Counted from the stretch's first letter, positions 7,645 through 18,174 are shown. The stretch: 64,000 bases of DNA from Catellatospora citrea (GCF_003610235.1 NZ_RAPR01000001.1:8494001-8558000), one strand, 5' to 3'. Numbers and translations are program-made. Notes: generated from the letters alone by a model not told the origin.

Positions 7645-9594
7645 GTGCGCGGCGTGACGGTCCTGATGATGTTCGCTGCCTGCTACGGCGTATGGCAGCT
7701 CACGATGCTCGCCTCCGCGACCCGTACGGTGCGTATGCCGCTGCTGGTCCTCGGCGTCGTCGCCGGGCTCTACGGCGCCGGCATGCTCGCGCTCGGCCTG
7801 CAACTGGTCTACACGCGCGGCATGGCCGCGCTGACCGGCGATCCGCTGCCCGAGATCGTCCGCACCGCCAGCTACACCGTCGACCCGCTCATCGAGGAGC
7901 TGGCCAAGGTGGCGCCGTTCGCGCTGCTCGCCCTCCTGCACCGCAAGGTCCGCGCGCAGTGGGGGCTGACCGACTTCCTGCTGCTGGGCGCGGCCGGCGG
8001 GGCCGGCTTCGGGCTCGTCGAGCAGCTGCTGCGCCACGCCGACGAGGCTGCGGCGGTGACCGGCGGCGGGCCCTTCGAGGGCTGGTCGCGGATGCAGGGC
8101 TTCAGTTTCGTGCAGATCTGGGGCCTGCCCGACCTGGTCACCTCCTGGCTGCCGACACCGGTGTCCTACCTCGACGCGTTCTCGACCGAGGCGCCCAGCC
8201 CCGACATCAGCCTGCACCTGGTCTGGAGCGCGCTGGCCGGGCTCGGCCTCGGGCTGCTGATCCGGGGCAGCGCCCTGCAGCGCCTCGCCGGTGTCGCGCT
8301 GCTGCTGTTCCCGTGGCTCGACCACGCCGCGTACAACCACGAGGTCGCCGACCCCGACGGCGCGGGCATCATCAACGCGTTCGCCACCCCGCTGGCCTTC
8401 CTGCGCCACGCGCTGTGGCTGTACCCGCTGCTCGCACTGGCCGCCGCGACGTTCCTGGACCGGCGCATCCTGCTCGCGGCCAAGCGCGCCTGGCCCGACA
8501 CGCTGACCGAGCCCGAGCGCGCGGGTCGGTCCGCGCTCGCCGCCCTGGGCGGGCACGCCTTCGCCGGCCTGCCCTGGACCCCCTACTTCACCTGGACGTA
8601 CGTGCTGACCCGGCGCGCCGCGCTGTTCAGCCATGACCGGGTCGCCCCCGACGACCCGATGCGCCAGGCCGTTGCGCAGGCCACCACCGCCCTGGACGCC
8701 ACCCGCACCGCGCAGGCCTGGCGCGGGACCGGGTTGCGCCGCCGCGACGGAGCCACCCCGCGGCGCGGCATCAAGCCCTGGCTGCCCCTGATCGTCTGGG
8801 CGGCGCTGCTGATCCCCGCAGTGCTCTACTTCCTGCCCGGCAGCCTGCCCACCTTCTCGGGCGTGCAGGGCCTGCTGGCCGAGCCGTGGGTGTTCCCGCT
8901 CGTCCTGGTCTTCTCCGTGGCGGGCCTGGCCTGGCTGGGCTGGCAGCTCTACGCCACCGCCCGGCGGCTGCGTTCGCTGCTGGCCGCCCCGGCCGCCGAC
9001 GCCGCCGTACGCGCCGAGCTGCGCCTGCTCACCGGCTTCGGCAGCATCGCCGCCGGGATCGGCAGCCTGGTCCTCGGCCTGGCCGCAGGCGGACCCGACC
9101 AGCCGGTCCTCACCTCGCACATCCTCGACGCGATCAGTCAGACCCTCTTCCTGGCCTCCCTGCTGCTGGCCATGCTCGCCATGGTCTGGTTCCCGCCGCT
9201 CGGACTGGCGGCGCTGGCCGGGGGCGGCTTCCAGCTCGTGCTCACCGCCGCCGCGGCCGACTTCCTGGCCACCCTCGCCGGGGCCGGGGCGCTGGCCATC
9301 CTCGCCGCGATGATGAGCGGCAACGGCAGCGGCGGCCGCGGCGACGACTACTGGGAGGAGAAGTACGGCCAGGACGACCCGCCGCCGCGGCAGGAGCGCA
9401 TCAGCGACGCCAACAAGGCCGAGCTGGAGGACTCCGGCTGGCTCAAGAACAGACTGAAGGAGCCGCAGCAGCGCCGGGACTTCATGAAATGGCTGGAGCA
9501 GGGCCACAAGCAGGGCGAGGCCCACGAGCACCTGCGTCCCGGCTCACCGGAGGCCGAGGCGAAGCTGGCGGAGTTCCTGGCAGAGATGCTGTAG
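7645..9594 (+). CDS. PrsW-family intramembrane protease with C-terminal extension
   Basis: A 649-residue membrane protein. The N-terminal half has the three PrsW-type motifs: E84-E85 in DPLIEELAKVAPF, E126 in GGAGFGLVEQ, and a His in the SLHLVW helix (about 191). PrsW proteins are glutamic-type proteases that cut membrane substrates such as anti-sigma factors. After about residue 370 come further membrane helices, then a charged cytoplasmic tail (about 565-649) with DDYWEEKYGQDDPPP and SGWLKNRLKEPQQR. Typical PrsW proteins are 200-400 residues, so the second half is extra. No sigma or anti-sigma gene is adjacent. GTG start. Confidence 0.75.
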   Translation: MRGVTVLMMFAACYGVWQLTMLASATRTVRMPLLVLGVVAGLYGAGMLALGLQLVYTRGMAALTGDPLPEIVRTASYTVDPLIEELAKVAPFALLALLHRKVRAQWGLTDFLLLGAAGGAGFGLVEQLLRHADEAAAVTGGGPFEGWSRMQGFSFVQIWGLPDLVTSWLPTPVSYLDAFSTEAPSPDISLHLVWSALAGLGLGLLIRGSALQRLAGVALLLFPWLDHAAYNHEVADPDGAGIINAFATPLAFLRHALWLYPLLALAAATFLDRRILLAAKRAWPDTLTEPERAGRSALAALGGHAFAGLPWTPYFTWTYVLTRRAALFSHDRVAPDDPMRQAVAQATTALDATRTAQAWRGTGLRRRDGATPRRGIKPWLPLIVWAALLIPAVLYFLPGSLPTFSGVQGLLAEPWVFPLVLVFSVAGLAWLGWQLYATARRLRSLLAAPAADAAVRAELRLLTGFGSIAAGIGSLVLGLAAGGPDQPVLTSHILDAISQTLFLASLLLAMLAMVWFPPLGLAALAGGGFQLVLTAAAADFLATLAGAGALAILAAMMSGNGSGGRGDDYWEEKYGQDDPPPRQERISDANKAELEDSGWLKNRLKEPQQRRDFMKWLEQGHKQGEAHEHLRPGSPEAEAKLAEFLAEML

Positions 9595-9642
9595 CCGGCG
9601 GCAGGCGCAGGTTCCGCCCGGCTGCGGGACGGGCATGACCGC

Positions 9643-10254
9643 CTACTCGCGCAGCCTGTCCCGCACCGCCTGCTGTGCGTCCAGGTCGGTGCCGGTGCGG
9701 AGCAGGTACGGCGCCACGCCGCCGTACCGCTCGTCGAGGTGCGCCAGGGTGTGCAGCATCGGCTCCGGCGAGCAGCCGTCGGTGCGGGCGTAGTCGTCGG
9801 CGATCAGTCCGTGGTCGACCCCGGCGAGCCGCAGCAGCAGCGCGACCAGCACTCCGGTGCGGTCCCGACCGGCGTGGCAGTGCACGACGACGGGCCCGGC
9901 CGGGGCGTGGGCCACGGCGCGCACCGCCGTGCCGATGCGCTCGATGTTGTGGTCGAGCATCGGCGCGTACGTGTCCGGCGGCGGGACGTAGCCGAGCACG
10001 TCGTCGAGCATGGGCACGTGCCGGTAGACGGGGTCGTCGGCGAACGGGCTCGGCCTGCCCTCGAGCTCCCAGGCCCACCGCAGGTCGACGACGCGGCCGA
10101 CGCCTCCGGCGCGGGCGGCCTGGACGGCCGCCGGCGGCAGCTGGTCGTGGTGGCCCGTGCGCCACAGCGCCCCGGCGCGGATGCGCCCGCCGTCGGCGGT
10201 CGGCAGCCCGCCGACGTCACGGGCATTGCGGCAGGCTGACCAGTCCAGAGTCAT
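9643..10254 (-). CDS. Protein-tyrosine phosphatase (dual-specificity-like fold)
   Basis: A 203-residue phosphatase of the Tyr_phosphatase3 (MptpB-like) family. The opening RNARDVGGLPTADGGRIRAGALWRTG is the family's N-terminal signature. The P-loop VVHCHAGRDRTG gives nucleophile Cys126 and Arg132 in the C-x5-R arrangement. Such enzymes dephosphorylate phosphotyrosine and sometimes phosphoinositides. No signal peptide is seen. It converges on the protease gene and sits downstream of the aldehyde dehydrogenase on the same strand, 76 bp away, so co-transcription is possible but not shown. Confidence 0.88.
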   Translation of the reverse strand: MTLDWSACRNARDVGGLPTADGGRIRAGALWRTGHHDQLPPAAVQAARAGGVGRVVDLRWAWELEGRPSPFADDPVYRHVPMLDDVLGYVPPPDTYAPMLDHNIERIGTAVRAVAHAPAGPVVVHCHAGRDRTGVLVALLLRLAGVDHGLIADDYARTDGCSPEPMLHTLAHLDERYGGVAPYLLRTGTDLDAQQAVRDRLRE

Positions 10255-10330
10255 CGGCTCCCCCTCGCCGGGCGGGCAGGCCCGGCGGGCCCTGCCATCC
10301 TGCGATGGTAGAGCCCGCCGGTGCGCTCGA

Positions 10331-11752
10331 TCAGCGCTGGATGGACTTGGTCTCCAGATACTCGTCCAGTCCGAAGTGGCCGAACTCGCGGCCGTTGCCG
10401 GACTGCCGGTAGCCGCCGAACGGGGCGAGGGCGTTCCACGGCGCGCCGTTGACGTCGACCTGTCCGGCGCTCAGCCGCCGGGCGACGGCGAGGGCGTGCT
10501 CGGGTTCGCCGAAGACGCCGCTGGTCAGCCCGTACATGGTGCTGTTGGCGATGGCCACGGCGTGGTCCTCGTCGGTGTACGGGATGATCGTGAGCACCGG
10601 GCCGAAGATCTCCTCCTGGGCGATCGCGGAGTCCGGGTCGACACCGGCGAAGATCGTCGGTCGCGCGTAGGCGCCGTCGAGCCCTTCGGGCCGTCCCGGA
10701 CCGCCGAACACGAGCTTCGCGCCGTCGGCGATGCCGCGCTCGATGTACCCGTCGACCTTGCTCCGCTGCTCCTCCGAGGCCAGCGGCCCGAGCCGGGTGG
10801 CCTCGTCGGTGGGGTCGCCGACGGTGTACTGCGCCGCGGCCGCGACCGCCAGCTCGACGATCTCGTCGTGGCGGGCCGCGGGGACCAGCATCCGTGGCCA
10901 CGCGCCGCAGACCTGGCCGCTGTTGGTGAACACCATCATCAGGCCCTTCTCGACGGCCTTGGTCAGGTCGGCGTCGTCGAGGATCACGTTCGCGCCCTTG
11001 CCGCCGAGTTCGAGCGCGACCCGCTTGACGGTCTGCGCGGCGACCGCGGAGATCCGCCGCCCGGCCCGGGTCGAGCCGGTGAACGAGATCATGTCGATGT
11101 CGGGGTGCGCCGAGATCGCCTCACCGACGACCTCGCCGGTGCCGTACACGACGTTGAACACGCCCGCCGGCAGGCCCGCGTCGGCGGTGACCTCGGCCAG
11201 GATGCGCGCGGTCAGCGGCGCGACCTCGGACGGTTTGAAGACCATGGTGTCGCCCGCCACCAGGGCGGGCGCGAGCTTCGACATGATCTGCTGGAGCGGG
11301 AAGTTCCACGGCGTGATCGCGCCCACGACACCGATCGGCTCGCGGACGATCAGGGAGTTGCCGACCTGCTCGGTCCAGGCGTAGTCGGCGGCGAGGGCGG
11401 CGAAGGAGTTCGCCACGGCGACCGGGAAGCCGATCTGGGCGGTACGGGACATGGTGATGGGTGAGCCCATCTCGGCGGTGATCGTGACGGCGATCTCCTC
11501 GGCACGGGCCTGCAGCCCTTCGGCGATGCGCCGCACGACGGCGGCCCGCTCGGCCGGGTCGGTGGCCGCCCAGCCGGGGAAGGCGGCCCGCGCCGCGGCG
11601 ACGGCCTGGTCGACGTGCGCGGAGGTGCCGGCGGGCGCTTCGGCGACGATCTCGCCGGTCGCCGGGTTCGTCACGGGGATGGTCTCGCCGGAGCCGGCGA
11701 CGTTCCGGCCGCCGATCCAGTGTCCGAGTGGGGTGTGTGCTGGGTTGTTCAT
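10331..11752 (-). CDS. NAD(P)-dependent aldehyde dehydrogenase
   Basis: A 473-residue aldehyde dehydrogenase. Visible landmarks are the cofactor region ITPWNFPLQQIMSKLAPAL, SFTGSTRAGRRI, the general base Glu in LELGGKGANVIL, the catalytic Cys in NSGQVCGAWPRM, and EEIFGPVLTIIPY. It oxidises an aldehyde to the acid; the substrate cannot be read from sequence. The start is placed at MNNPAHTPLGHWIGG because the 52 upstream codons look non-coding. It is divergent from an XRE/MmyB regulator, which commonly controls such a neighbouring oxidoreductase. Confidence 0.92.
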   Translation of the reverse strand: MNNPAHTPLGHWIGGRNVAGSGETIPVTNPATGEIVAEAPAGTSAHVDQAVAAARAAFPGWAATDPAERAAVVRRIAEGLQARAEEIAVTITAEMGSPITMSRTAQIGFPVAVANSFAALAADYAWTEQVGNSLIVREPIGVVGAITPWNFPLQQIMSKLAPALVAGDTMVFKPSEVAPLTARILAEVTADAGLPAGVFNVVYGTGEVVGEAISAHPDIDMISFTGSTRAGRRISAVAAQTVKRVALELGGKGANVILDDADLTKAVEKGLMMVFTNSGQVCGAWPRMLVPAARHDEIVELAVAAAAQYTVGDPTDEATRLGPLASEEQRSKVDGYIERGIADGAKLVFGGPGRPEGLDGAYARPTIFAGVDPDSAIAQEEIFGPVLTIIPYTDEDHAVAIANSTMYGLTSGVFGEPEHALAVARRLSAGQVDVNGAPWNALAPFGGYRQSGNGREFGHFGLDEYLETKSIQR

Positions 11753-11931
11753 GCTTCGACTGTGGCGGCCCGGCACGGCCGTATCCAGGCACAACCTGTC
11801 CGTGGCTGCGGGCCGCGGACCGGCGCACGATCGACCCCGGGCGTCGCCGACGCCCGGTGTGACCCTCGTTGCCGGCGGAAACACCGCGGGTCGGGGCGTT
11901 GTTGGCAAGATCAGAGGAACGGAGCCGCGTC

Positions 11932-12765
11932 ATGCAACGGGATCGACTCGCCGAATTCCTCCGGACCAGGCGCGAGGCGCTGCAGCCGGAGGACGTCGGG
12001 CTGCCCCGCGGGCAGCGCCGGCGCACCGGTGGCCTGCGCCGCGAGGAGGTCGCGGCGCTCAGCGGCATGTCGACCGACTACTACAGCCGCATCGAGCAGC
12101 AGCGCGGCCCGCACCCGTCGGAGCAGATGCTCGCCGCGATCGCCCGGGGGCTGCGGCTGTCGCTGGAGGAACGCGACCACCTGTTCCGGCTCGGCGGCCA
12201 CGCCGTGCCGCGGCGGGTCCTGCGCGGCGACCACATCAACCCGGGCATGATGCGCATCTTCGACGGCCTCGGCGAGGCCGCCGCGCAGGTGGTGAGCGAC
12301 CTCGGCGAGACGCTGCAGCAGACCCGGCTGGCTGTGGCGCTGCTGGGCGACGAGACCGCCTACACGGGGCTCGCCCGTAGCCTGCACTATCGGTGGTTCA
12401 CCGATCCCGCGACGCGTGAGCTGTACCACCCGGACGACCATGCCGTACACAGCCGGCAGCTCACCGCGGACCTGCACCGCTCCTACACCCGCGACGGCGG
12501 CCGGGGGCGCGGCGGCGCGATCGCTGACGCGCTGCTGCGTGCCAGCCCGGAGTTCGCCGACCTCTGGCGTGGGCACCCCGTGCCCGGCCCGTACTGCGTC
12601 GCGAAGCGGCTCCGGCACCCCCAGCTCGGTCCGATCGAGCTGCAGTGCCAGACCCTGCTCGACCCCGACCAGTCCCAGTCGCTGCTGGTCTACACCGCGA
12701 CCCCGGGCACCGAGAGCTACGAGAAGTTGCAGCTGCTGTCGGTCACCGGCGGGCTGCCGGCCTGA
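11932..12765 (+). CDS. XRE-family regulator with MmyB-like ligand domain
   Basis: A 277-residue regulator. An N-terminal helix-turn-helix (about 5-75) carries the signature RRTGGLRREEVAALSGMS followed by YYSRIEQQRGPHPSEQML. The C-terminal part (about 100-270) matches the MmyB-like, PAS-fold ligand-binding domain that binds fatty acids in related proteins, with YTGLARSLHYRWFTDP. The ATG at 11932 has a GAGGAACGGAG ribosome site. The divergent aldehyde dehydrogenase is its likely target. Confidence 0.9.
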   Translation: MQRDRLAEFLRTRREALQPEDVGLPRGQRRRTGGLRREEVAALSGMSTDYYSRIEQQRGPHPSEQMLAAIARGLRLSLEERDHLFRLGGHAVPRRVLRGDHINPGMMRIFDGLGEAAAQVVSDLGETLQQTRLAVALLGDETAYTGLARSLHYRWFTDPATRELYHPDDHAVHSRQLTADLHRSYTRDGGRGRGGAIADALLRASPEFADLWRGHPVPGPYCVAKRLRHPQLGPIELQCQTLLDPDQSQSLLVYTATPGTESYEKLQLLSVTGGLPA

Positions 12766-12771
12766 CTCCGC

Positions 12772-13668
12772 TTACCTCGCGGGCTCGCTGATGAGGTCGT
12801 GTTCGTGGAGCCAGGCGAGCAGGTGTTCGGAGAGTTCGCGGGGGTGTTCCAGCTGGGGGACGTGGCCGGAGTCGAGTTCGACGTAGGTCCAGTGCGGCAG
12901 CCGGGCGGCGACCGCGCGGGCGGAGCCGATCGGGACGTGCCGGTCGTGCACGCCGTGGGTGAGCAGCACCGGCATCCGCAGCGACTCCATGGCCTGCCAG
13001 TAGCCGCCGGGGCGGGCCAGCAGCCGCAGCAGTGAGCGGCTCGCGCCGAGGTAGCCGTCGGCGCGGCGCGGGTTGGCGGCGCTCATCTCCTCGTCGAGGG
13101 CGACCGCGTCGGCGATGACCTGTTCCGGCACCCGGGACGGGTCGGCGCAGGTCATCGCCAGGGTCTCCTCGATGCGCCGCCGGGCCGGCACGGTGGCCAG
13201 CCGCCGCCGCATGGCCCAGCCCGCGAGGCCGGGCACGAGGTTGATCAGGAACAGCCGGCGGATCTGCGGATCGATCTTGACTTTCGGGGCGATCGGCACG
13301 CTCGGGTCGACCAGCGCCAGGCCCCGTACCGCGTCCGGGGCGGCCGCCGCGGTCAGCGTGGACACCATGCCGCCCATCGAGTTGCCGACCAGCACCGCGG
13401 GCTCGCCGACGACCTCGGTCAGGTAGCGCCGCAGCAGCTCGGCGTTGGCGGTGACCGTGGTCGGCCCGGCCGCACCGCCCGTGCGGCCGAACCCCGCCAG
13501 ATCCAGCGCGGTGACCCGGGCGTACGGCGTCAGCAGCGGTGCGATCCGGGTCCAGTTCAAGTGCGAACCGCCCAGCCCGTGCACGAGCACCACCGGCGGC
13601 GCGTCGGGCCGGCCGCCGAAGTCGACGTAGTGCACGGGTCCGCCGAGGTCGACGTACGCGCTCTTCAT
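12772..13668 (-). CDS. Alpha/beta hydrolase
   Basis: A 298-residue alpha/beta-fold hydrolase. The oxyanion HGLGGSHLNW motif is near residue 30, the nucleophile elbow GNSMGG near 95, the acid in LLTHGVHDRHVP and the base His in LDSGHVPQLEHP. It is the last gene of the acyl-CoA operon, beginning only 2 bp after the acyl-CoA dehydrogenase stop, so translation is probably coupled. It may release a product from an ester or CoA thioester in that pathway. The ATG at 13668 is preferred over upstream in-frame starts that overlap the previous gene. Confidence 0.88.
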   Translation of the reverse strand: MKSAYVDLGGPVHYVDFGGRPDAPPVVLVHGLGGSHLNWTRIAPLLTPYARVTALDLAGFGRTGGAAGPTTVTANAELLRRYLTEVVGEPAVLVGNSMGGMVSTLTAAAAPDAVRGLALVDPSVPIAPKVKIDPQIRRLFLINLVPGLAGWAMRRRLATVPARRRIEETLAMTCADPSRVPEQVIADAVALDEEMSAANPRRADGYLGASRSLLRLLARPGGYWQAMESLRMPVLLTHGVHDRHVPIGSARAVAARLPHWTYVELDSGHVPQLEHPRELSEHLLAWLHEHDLISEPAR

Positions 13669-13670
13669 GG

Positions 13671-14891
<1,221 letters not shown>

Positions 14892-14895
14892 GTGT

Positions 14896-15921
14896 TTACG
14901 CCTCCTGCAGCGTGCGGTGACCGAGCTTGATCAGATGCGGGACCATCGCGCCCACGCGGTCGAAGCCCTCGCCGACCGTCTGCCCGGCGAGGTACCGGTA
15001 GTGGATGCCTTCGAGGATCCCGACGAGCTTGTAGTGCGCGAACGCGACGTACCACGGCAGCTCCGACAGGTCCGCGCCGCGCCGGGCGGCGTAGCGCGCC
15101 GCCATCTGCGCCGACGTAGGGAAGATCCCCGGCGGGGGAGCCTCGCCGAACAGGCCGTCCATGACCGGCTCGGTCCACATGCGCCAGTAGCACAGGAACA
15201 GGCCCAGGTCGGCGAGCGGGTCGCCGATGGTGGCCATCTCCCAGTCGAGGACCGCCACGATCTGGTCGCCGGGCCCGACGATGCAGTTGTCCAGGCGGTA
15301 GTCGCCGTGCAGGATCGACACCTGCGCGGACTGCGCGGGCATGCGAGCGATGAGGTCGTCGTGCAGCTCGGCCAGGCCGGGCAGCTCCCGGTTGTGCGAA
15401 TGCTGCAGCTGGGTGCTCCAGCGGCGCAGCTGCCGGGCCAGGTAACCCTCCGGCTTGCCGAAGTCGCCCAGCCCCACCGCCGTCGGATCGACCGCGTGCA
15501 GGTCGGCGAGCACGTCCATCAGCGCCAGCGACAGCGAGCCGACCCGGTCGGCGCCCAGGGTCGCGGTCTGCCCGGCGGTGCGCCACACGGTCCCGTCCAC
15601 GTGTTCCATCACGTAGAACGGCGCCCCGATCACCTCGGGGTCGTCGCACAGCGCCACGGTGCCCGGCACCGGCACCCGGGTCCCGCCCAGCGCGGAGATC
15701 ACCCGGTACTCCCGGGACATGTCGTGGGCGGTGGACAGCACGTGCCCGAGCGGCGGGCGGCGCACCACCCAGCGCTGCGCGTCGTCGGCGACCCGGTAGG
15801 TCAGGTTGGACTTGCCGCCGGGGATCAGCTCCCCGGCCAGCTCCCCGCTGACCAGGCCGGGACGCACCCGGTCCAGGAAGGACCGCAGCGCCGACAGGTC
15901 GAGTCCCTTGGGGTCGGTCAC
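14896..15921 (-). CDS. APH-fold phosphotransferase, ACAD10/11 N-domain type
   Basis: A 341-residue kinase-fold protein. The ATP-binding [13 protein letters not shown] loop and VVRRPP lysine-region strand are near residues 30-50; the catalytic loop [13 protein letters not shown] and metal-binding [14 protein letters not shown] lie at about 205-235. The family is annotated as aminoglycoside phosphotransferase-like, but this subgroup sits with acyl-CoA dehydrogenases and phosphorylates hydroxyacyl-CoA in the characterised ACAD10/11 and LvaA systems. Its position just before the dehydrogenase, 4 bp apart, supports that role. GTG start. Confidence 0.88.
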   Translation of the reverse strand: MTDPKGLDLSALRSFLDRVRPGLVSGELAGELIPGGKSNLTYRVADDAQRWVVRRPPLGHVLSTAHDMSREYRVISALGGTRVPVPGTVALCDDPEVIGAPFYVMEHVDGTVWRTAGQTATLGADRVGSLSLALMDVLADLHAVDPTAVGLGDFGKPEGYLARQLRRWSTQLQHSHNRELPGLAELHDDLIARMPAQSAQVSILHGDYRLDNCIVGPGDQIVAVLDWEMATIGDPLADLGLFLCYWRMWTEPVMDGLFGEAPPPGIFPTSAQMAARYAARRGADLSELPWYVAFAHYKLVGILEGIHYRYLAGQTVGEGFDRVGAMVPHLIKLGHRTLQEA

Positions 15922-15991
15922 GCCCTCACCTCGCTGCGCTCGGCTCCGTCATGACTGTTGATGTCGCTGGTTCGCTCGCTGCGCTCGCTCA
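15922..15991. repeat. Dispersed-type intergenic element rich in GAGCGCAGCGAG
   Basis: The 67-bp spacer between the reductase stop and the kinase start contains GCGAGCGCAGCGAGCG on the minus strand and a second CGAGCGCAGCGAGG copy. From memory, closely similar spacers recur between genes in many actinobacterial genomes; here only one copy is in the window, so its repeat nature is from general knowledge and not shown. Confidence 0.45.
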
Positions 15992-16984
15992 CGGCCGCAC
16001 CACCAACCGGCCGACGGTCTCGCCCGCGCCGAGGCGGGTCAGGCCGTCGGCGGCCTCGTCGAGGCTGAGCACGCCGCCGATCAGCGGCTGCACGACGCCG
16101 TCGGCGGCCAGCCCGCACAGCGTCTCGTGCGCCTGCACGACCAGCGCCGGGTCCAGCTGCCGGTACAGGCCCCAGTGCACGCCGACGATCGAGTAGTTCT
16201 TCACCAGGGCGTGGTTGAGTCCCGGTGTGGGCACGGTGCCACCCGCGAAACCGACGACCAGGATGCGGCCCTCGAACGCGACACACTTCGCCGAACCGGT
16301 GTACGCGTCGCCGCCCACCGGATCGAAGACCACGTCCGCGCCGCGCCCGCCCGTGGCGGCCTTCACCGCGCCGATGAAGTCCTGCTCGCGCCGGTCGATC
16401 ACGAGGTCCGCGCCGAGCTTGGCGGCGACCTCGGCCTTCGCGGCGCCGCCGACGACCGCGATCACGGTCGCGCCCGCGGCCTTGCCGAGCTGGATCGCGG
16501 CACTGCCGACTCCGCCCGCGCCCGCGTGGATCAGCAGCGTCTCGCCCGGCTGCAGCCGCGCCCGGCGGTGCAGCGAGAACCAGCCCGTCTGGTATGCGAT
16601 GTGCATCGCCGACGCCTGCACGTCGTCCAGCGCGGCCGGGGCGGGGAACGCGTCCGCGGCCTCGACCAGCGCGTACTCGGCCAGGGCCCCGGCGGGCAGC
16701 GCGGTGGTGCCGATGACCCGGTCGCCCTCGGCGAAGCCCGTGACGTCGGCCCCGGCGGCGACGACCTCGCCGCACAGCTCCACCCCGGGGGTGAACGGCA
16801 GCGGCGGGCGCACCTGGTACTGCCCCCGCACCAGCAGCACGTCCGGGAAGTTCAGCGCGGACGCGCGTACGCGCACCAGCAGCTGGCTCGCACCCGGCGT
16901 CGGGATCGGCGTCTCGGCCAGGCTCATCACATCGCCCGGCTCGCCGTTGGCGGCGACCTGCCAGGCCCGCATCGTGGCCGCCAT
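15989..16984 (-). CDS. Zinc-independent NADPH:quinone oxidoreductase (MDR family)
   Basis: A 331-residue medium-chain dehydrogenase/reductase. The N-terminal catalytic part has SALNFPDVLLVRGQYQ and GVELCGEVVAAG; the Rossmann part has IHAGAGGVGSAAIQLGKAAG and FDPVGG. The zinc-binding cysteines and histidine of alcohol dehydrogenases are absent, which points to the quinone-reductase/enoyl-reductase branch. The ATG shares one base with the stop of the MaoC gene. It probably reduces an enoyl or carbonyl intermediate in this acyl-CoA pathway. Confidence 0.88.
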   Translation of the reverse strand: MAATMRAWQVAANGEPGDVMSLAETPIPTPGASQLLVRVRASALNFPDVLLVRGQYQVRPPLPFTPGVELCGEVVAAGADVTGFAEGDRVIGTTALPAGALAEYALVEAADAFPAPAALDDVQASAMHIAYQTGWFSLHRRARLQPGETLLIHAGAGGVGSAAIQLGKAAGATVIAVVGGAAKAEVAAKLGADLVIDRREQDFIGAVKAATGGRGADVVFDPVGGDAYTGSAKCVAFEGRILVVGFAGGTVPTPGLNHALVKNYSIVGVHWGLYRQLDPALVVQAHETLCGLAADGVVQPLIGGVLSLDEAADGLTRLGAGETVGRLVVRP

Positions 16985-17433
16985 CAGAGGTACATCCGGG
17001 ACACGGTCTCGGCGACGCAGACCGGCTTGTCGCCGCCCTCGCGCTCGATGGTCACCTGGGAGGTGAGCTGCACGCCGCCCGCGACGTCGTCGACCGACAG
17101 CAGCTGCACCGTCGCCCGCACCCGCGAGCCGACCGGCACCGGGGCCGGGAAACGCACCTTGTTGGTGCCGTAGTTGACGCCCATCTTCACACCCGGCACC
17201 CGCAGCGCGTCGCCGGCCAGGAAGGGGATGAGTGACAGCGTCAGGTATCCGTGCGCGATGGTGGTGCCGAACGGGCCCGACGCGGCGCGGGCCGGGTCGG
17301 TGTGGATCCACTGCAGGTCGCCGGTGGCCTCGGCGAACATGTCGACCCGCTGCTGATCGATCTCCAACCACTCGCTGGTGCTGACGACGGTGCCGACAGC
17401 GGCACGCACGTCGTCCAGGGAGGCGAAGGCCAT
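16984..17433 (-). CDS. MaoC-like (R)-specific enoyl-CoA hydratase
   Basis: A 149-residue hot-dog-fold protein of the MaoC family. The catalytic region FAEATGDLQWIHTDPARA, with Asp and His, is followed by GPFGTTIAHGYLTLSLIPF, the hydratase 2 signature. It adds water to a trans-2-enoyl-CoA. It is the first gene of the five-gene operon and lies 33 bp from the TetR-type operator, so it is the most direct target of the divergent TetR regulator. Confidence 0.9.
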   Translation of the reverse strand: MAFASLDDVRAAVGTVVSTSEWLEIDQQRVDMFAEATGDLQWIHTDPARAASGPFGTTIAHGYLTLSLIPFLAGDALRVPGVKMGVNYGTNKVRFPAPVPVGSRVRATVQLLSVDDVAGGVQLTSQVTIEREGGDKPVCVAETVSRMYL

Positions 17434-17465
17434 GACAGAACCCTTCCACGGTGAAGGCTGGCGAA

Positions 17466-17485
17466 CTAAGTAAGCGCTTGCTTAG
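17466..17485. promoter_or_regulatory. TetR operator, 20-bp inverted repeat
   Basis: CTAAGTAAGCGCTTGCTTAG has 10-bp arms with a single mismatch. It is placed between the divergent MaoC and TetR starts, in the typical size range for a TetR dimer pair. Repression of both directions is inferred. Confidence 0.75.
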
Positions 17486-17541
17486 GATGCCGGTATGGAA
17501 GGGTGCTGTCAACGCTTCACCCCGAGCCGTGGAGGACCCCG

Positions 17542-18174
17542 ATGAACACCGCCGCCGCCGACCTCGACGAGGTCGCGATGCTGGAACGGGCCTGGCACGA
17601 CGTCAGCCCGGCGCCCGCCCGGCGGCTGCTGATCGCCGCCGTCCAGGCCTTCGCCGAGCGCGGCTACCACGCCACCACCACCCGCGACATCGCGACGCGG
17701 GTCGGCATGAGTCCCGCCGGGGTGTACGTGCACTACCGCTCCAAGGAGGAGCTGCTGTACCGCATCTGCCTGGTCGGACACCGGCACTCGCTGGTCGCCC
17801 TGCGCGCCGCGGCCGCCCGCAGCGACGACCCCGTGCAGCAGCTGCGCGACGTCATCGGCGACTTCGCCGCCTGGCACGCCCTGTTCCACACCCCGGCCCG
17901 GGTCATCTCGTACGAGCTGAACGCCCTGGAACCGGCGCACCTCACCGAGATCACCGCGCTGCGCCACGAGATGGACCTGCTGGTGCGAGCCACCCTGGAA
18001 CACGGCGTCGCGCGGGGCGTCTTCGACGTGCCCGACATCCCCGGCACCGGCCTGGCGCTGCTCTCTCTGACCGTCGACGTGGCCCGGTGGTATCGCACCT
18101 CCGGCCGCCGCGCCCCCGAGGACATCGGCGCGCTCTACGCCGACCTCGCCGTACGCATGGTCCAGGCCCGCTGA
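17542..18174 (+). CDS. TetR/AcrR-family regulator of the acyl-CoA operon
   Basis: A 210-residue TetR regulator. The DNA-binding domain (about 24-72) reads RRLLIAAVQAFAERGYHATTTRDIA and then MSPAGVYVHYRSKEELLYRI; the rest is the all-helical ligand domain. The ATG at 17542 is preceded by GGAGGACCCCG and is preferred over an upstream ATG with no ribosome site. It is divergent from the five-gene acyl-CoA operon and probably responds to an acyl-CoA, binding the 20-bp palindrome between them. Confidence 0.92.
   Translation: MNTAAADLDEVAMLERAWHDVSPAPARRLLIAAVQAFAERGYHATTTRDIATRVGMSPAGVYVHYRSKEELLYRICLVGHRHSLVALRAAAARSDDPVQQLRDVIGDFAAWHALFHTPARVISYELNALEPAHLTEITALRHEMDLLVRATLEHGVARGVFDVPDIPGTGLALLSLTVDVARWYRTSGRRAPEDIGALYADLAVRMVQAR

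Noticed and set aside
15989..17512. Single 507-codon fusion of MaoC region and reductase
   Set aside because: The first 176 codons are the MaoC gene read in the wrong frame; the reductase starts at MAATMRAW.
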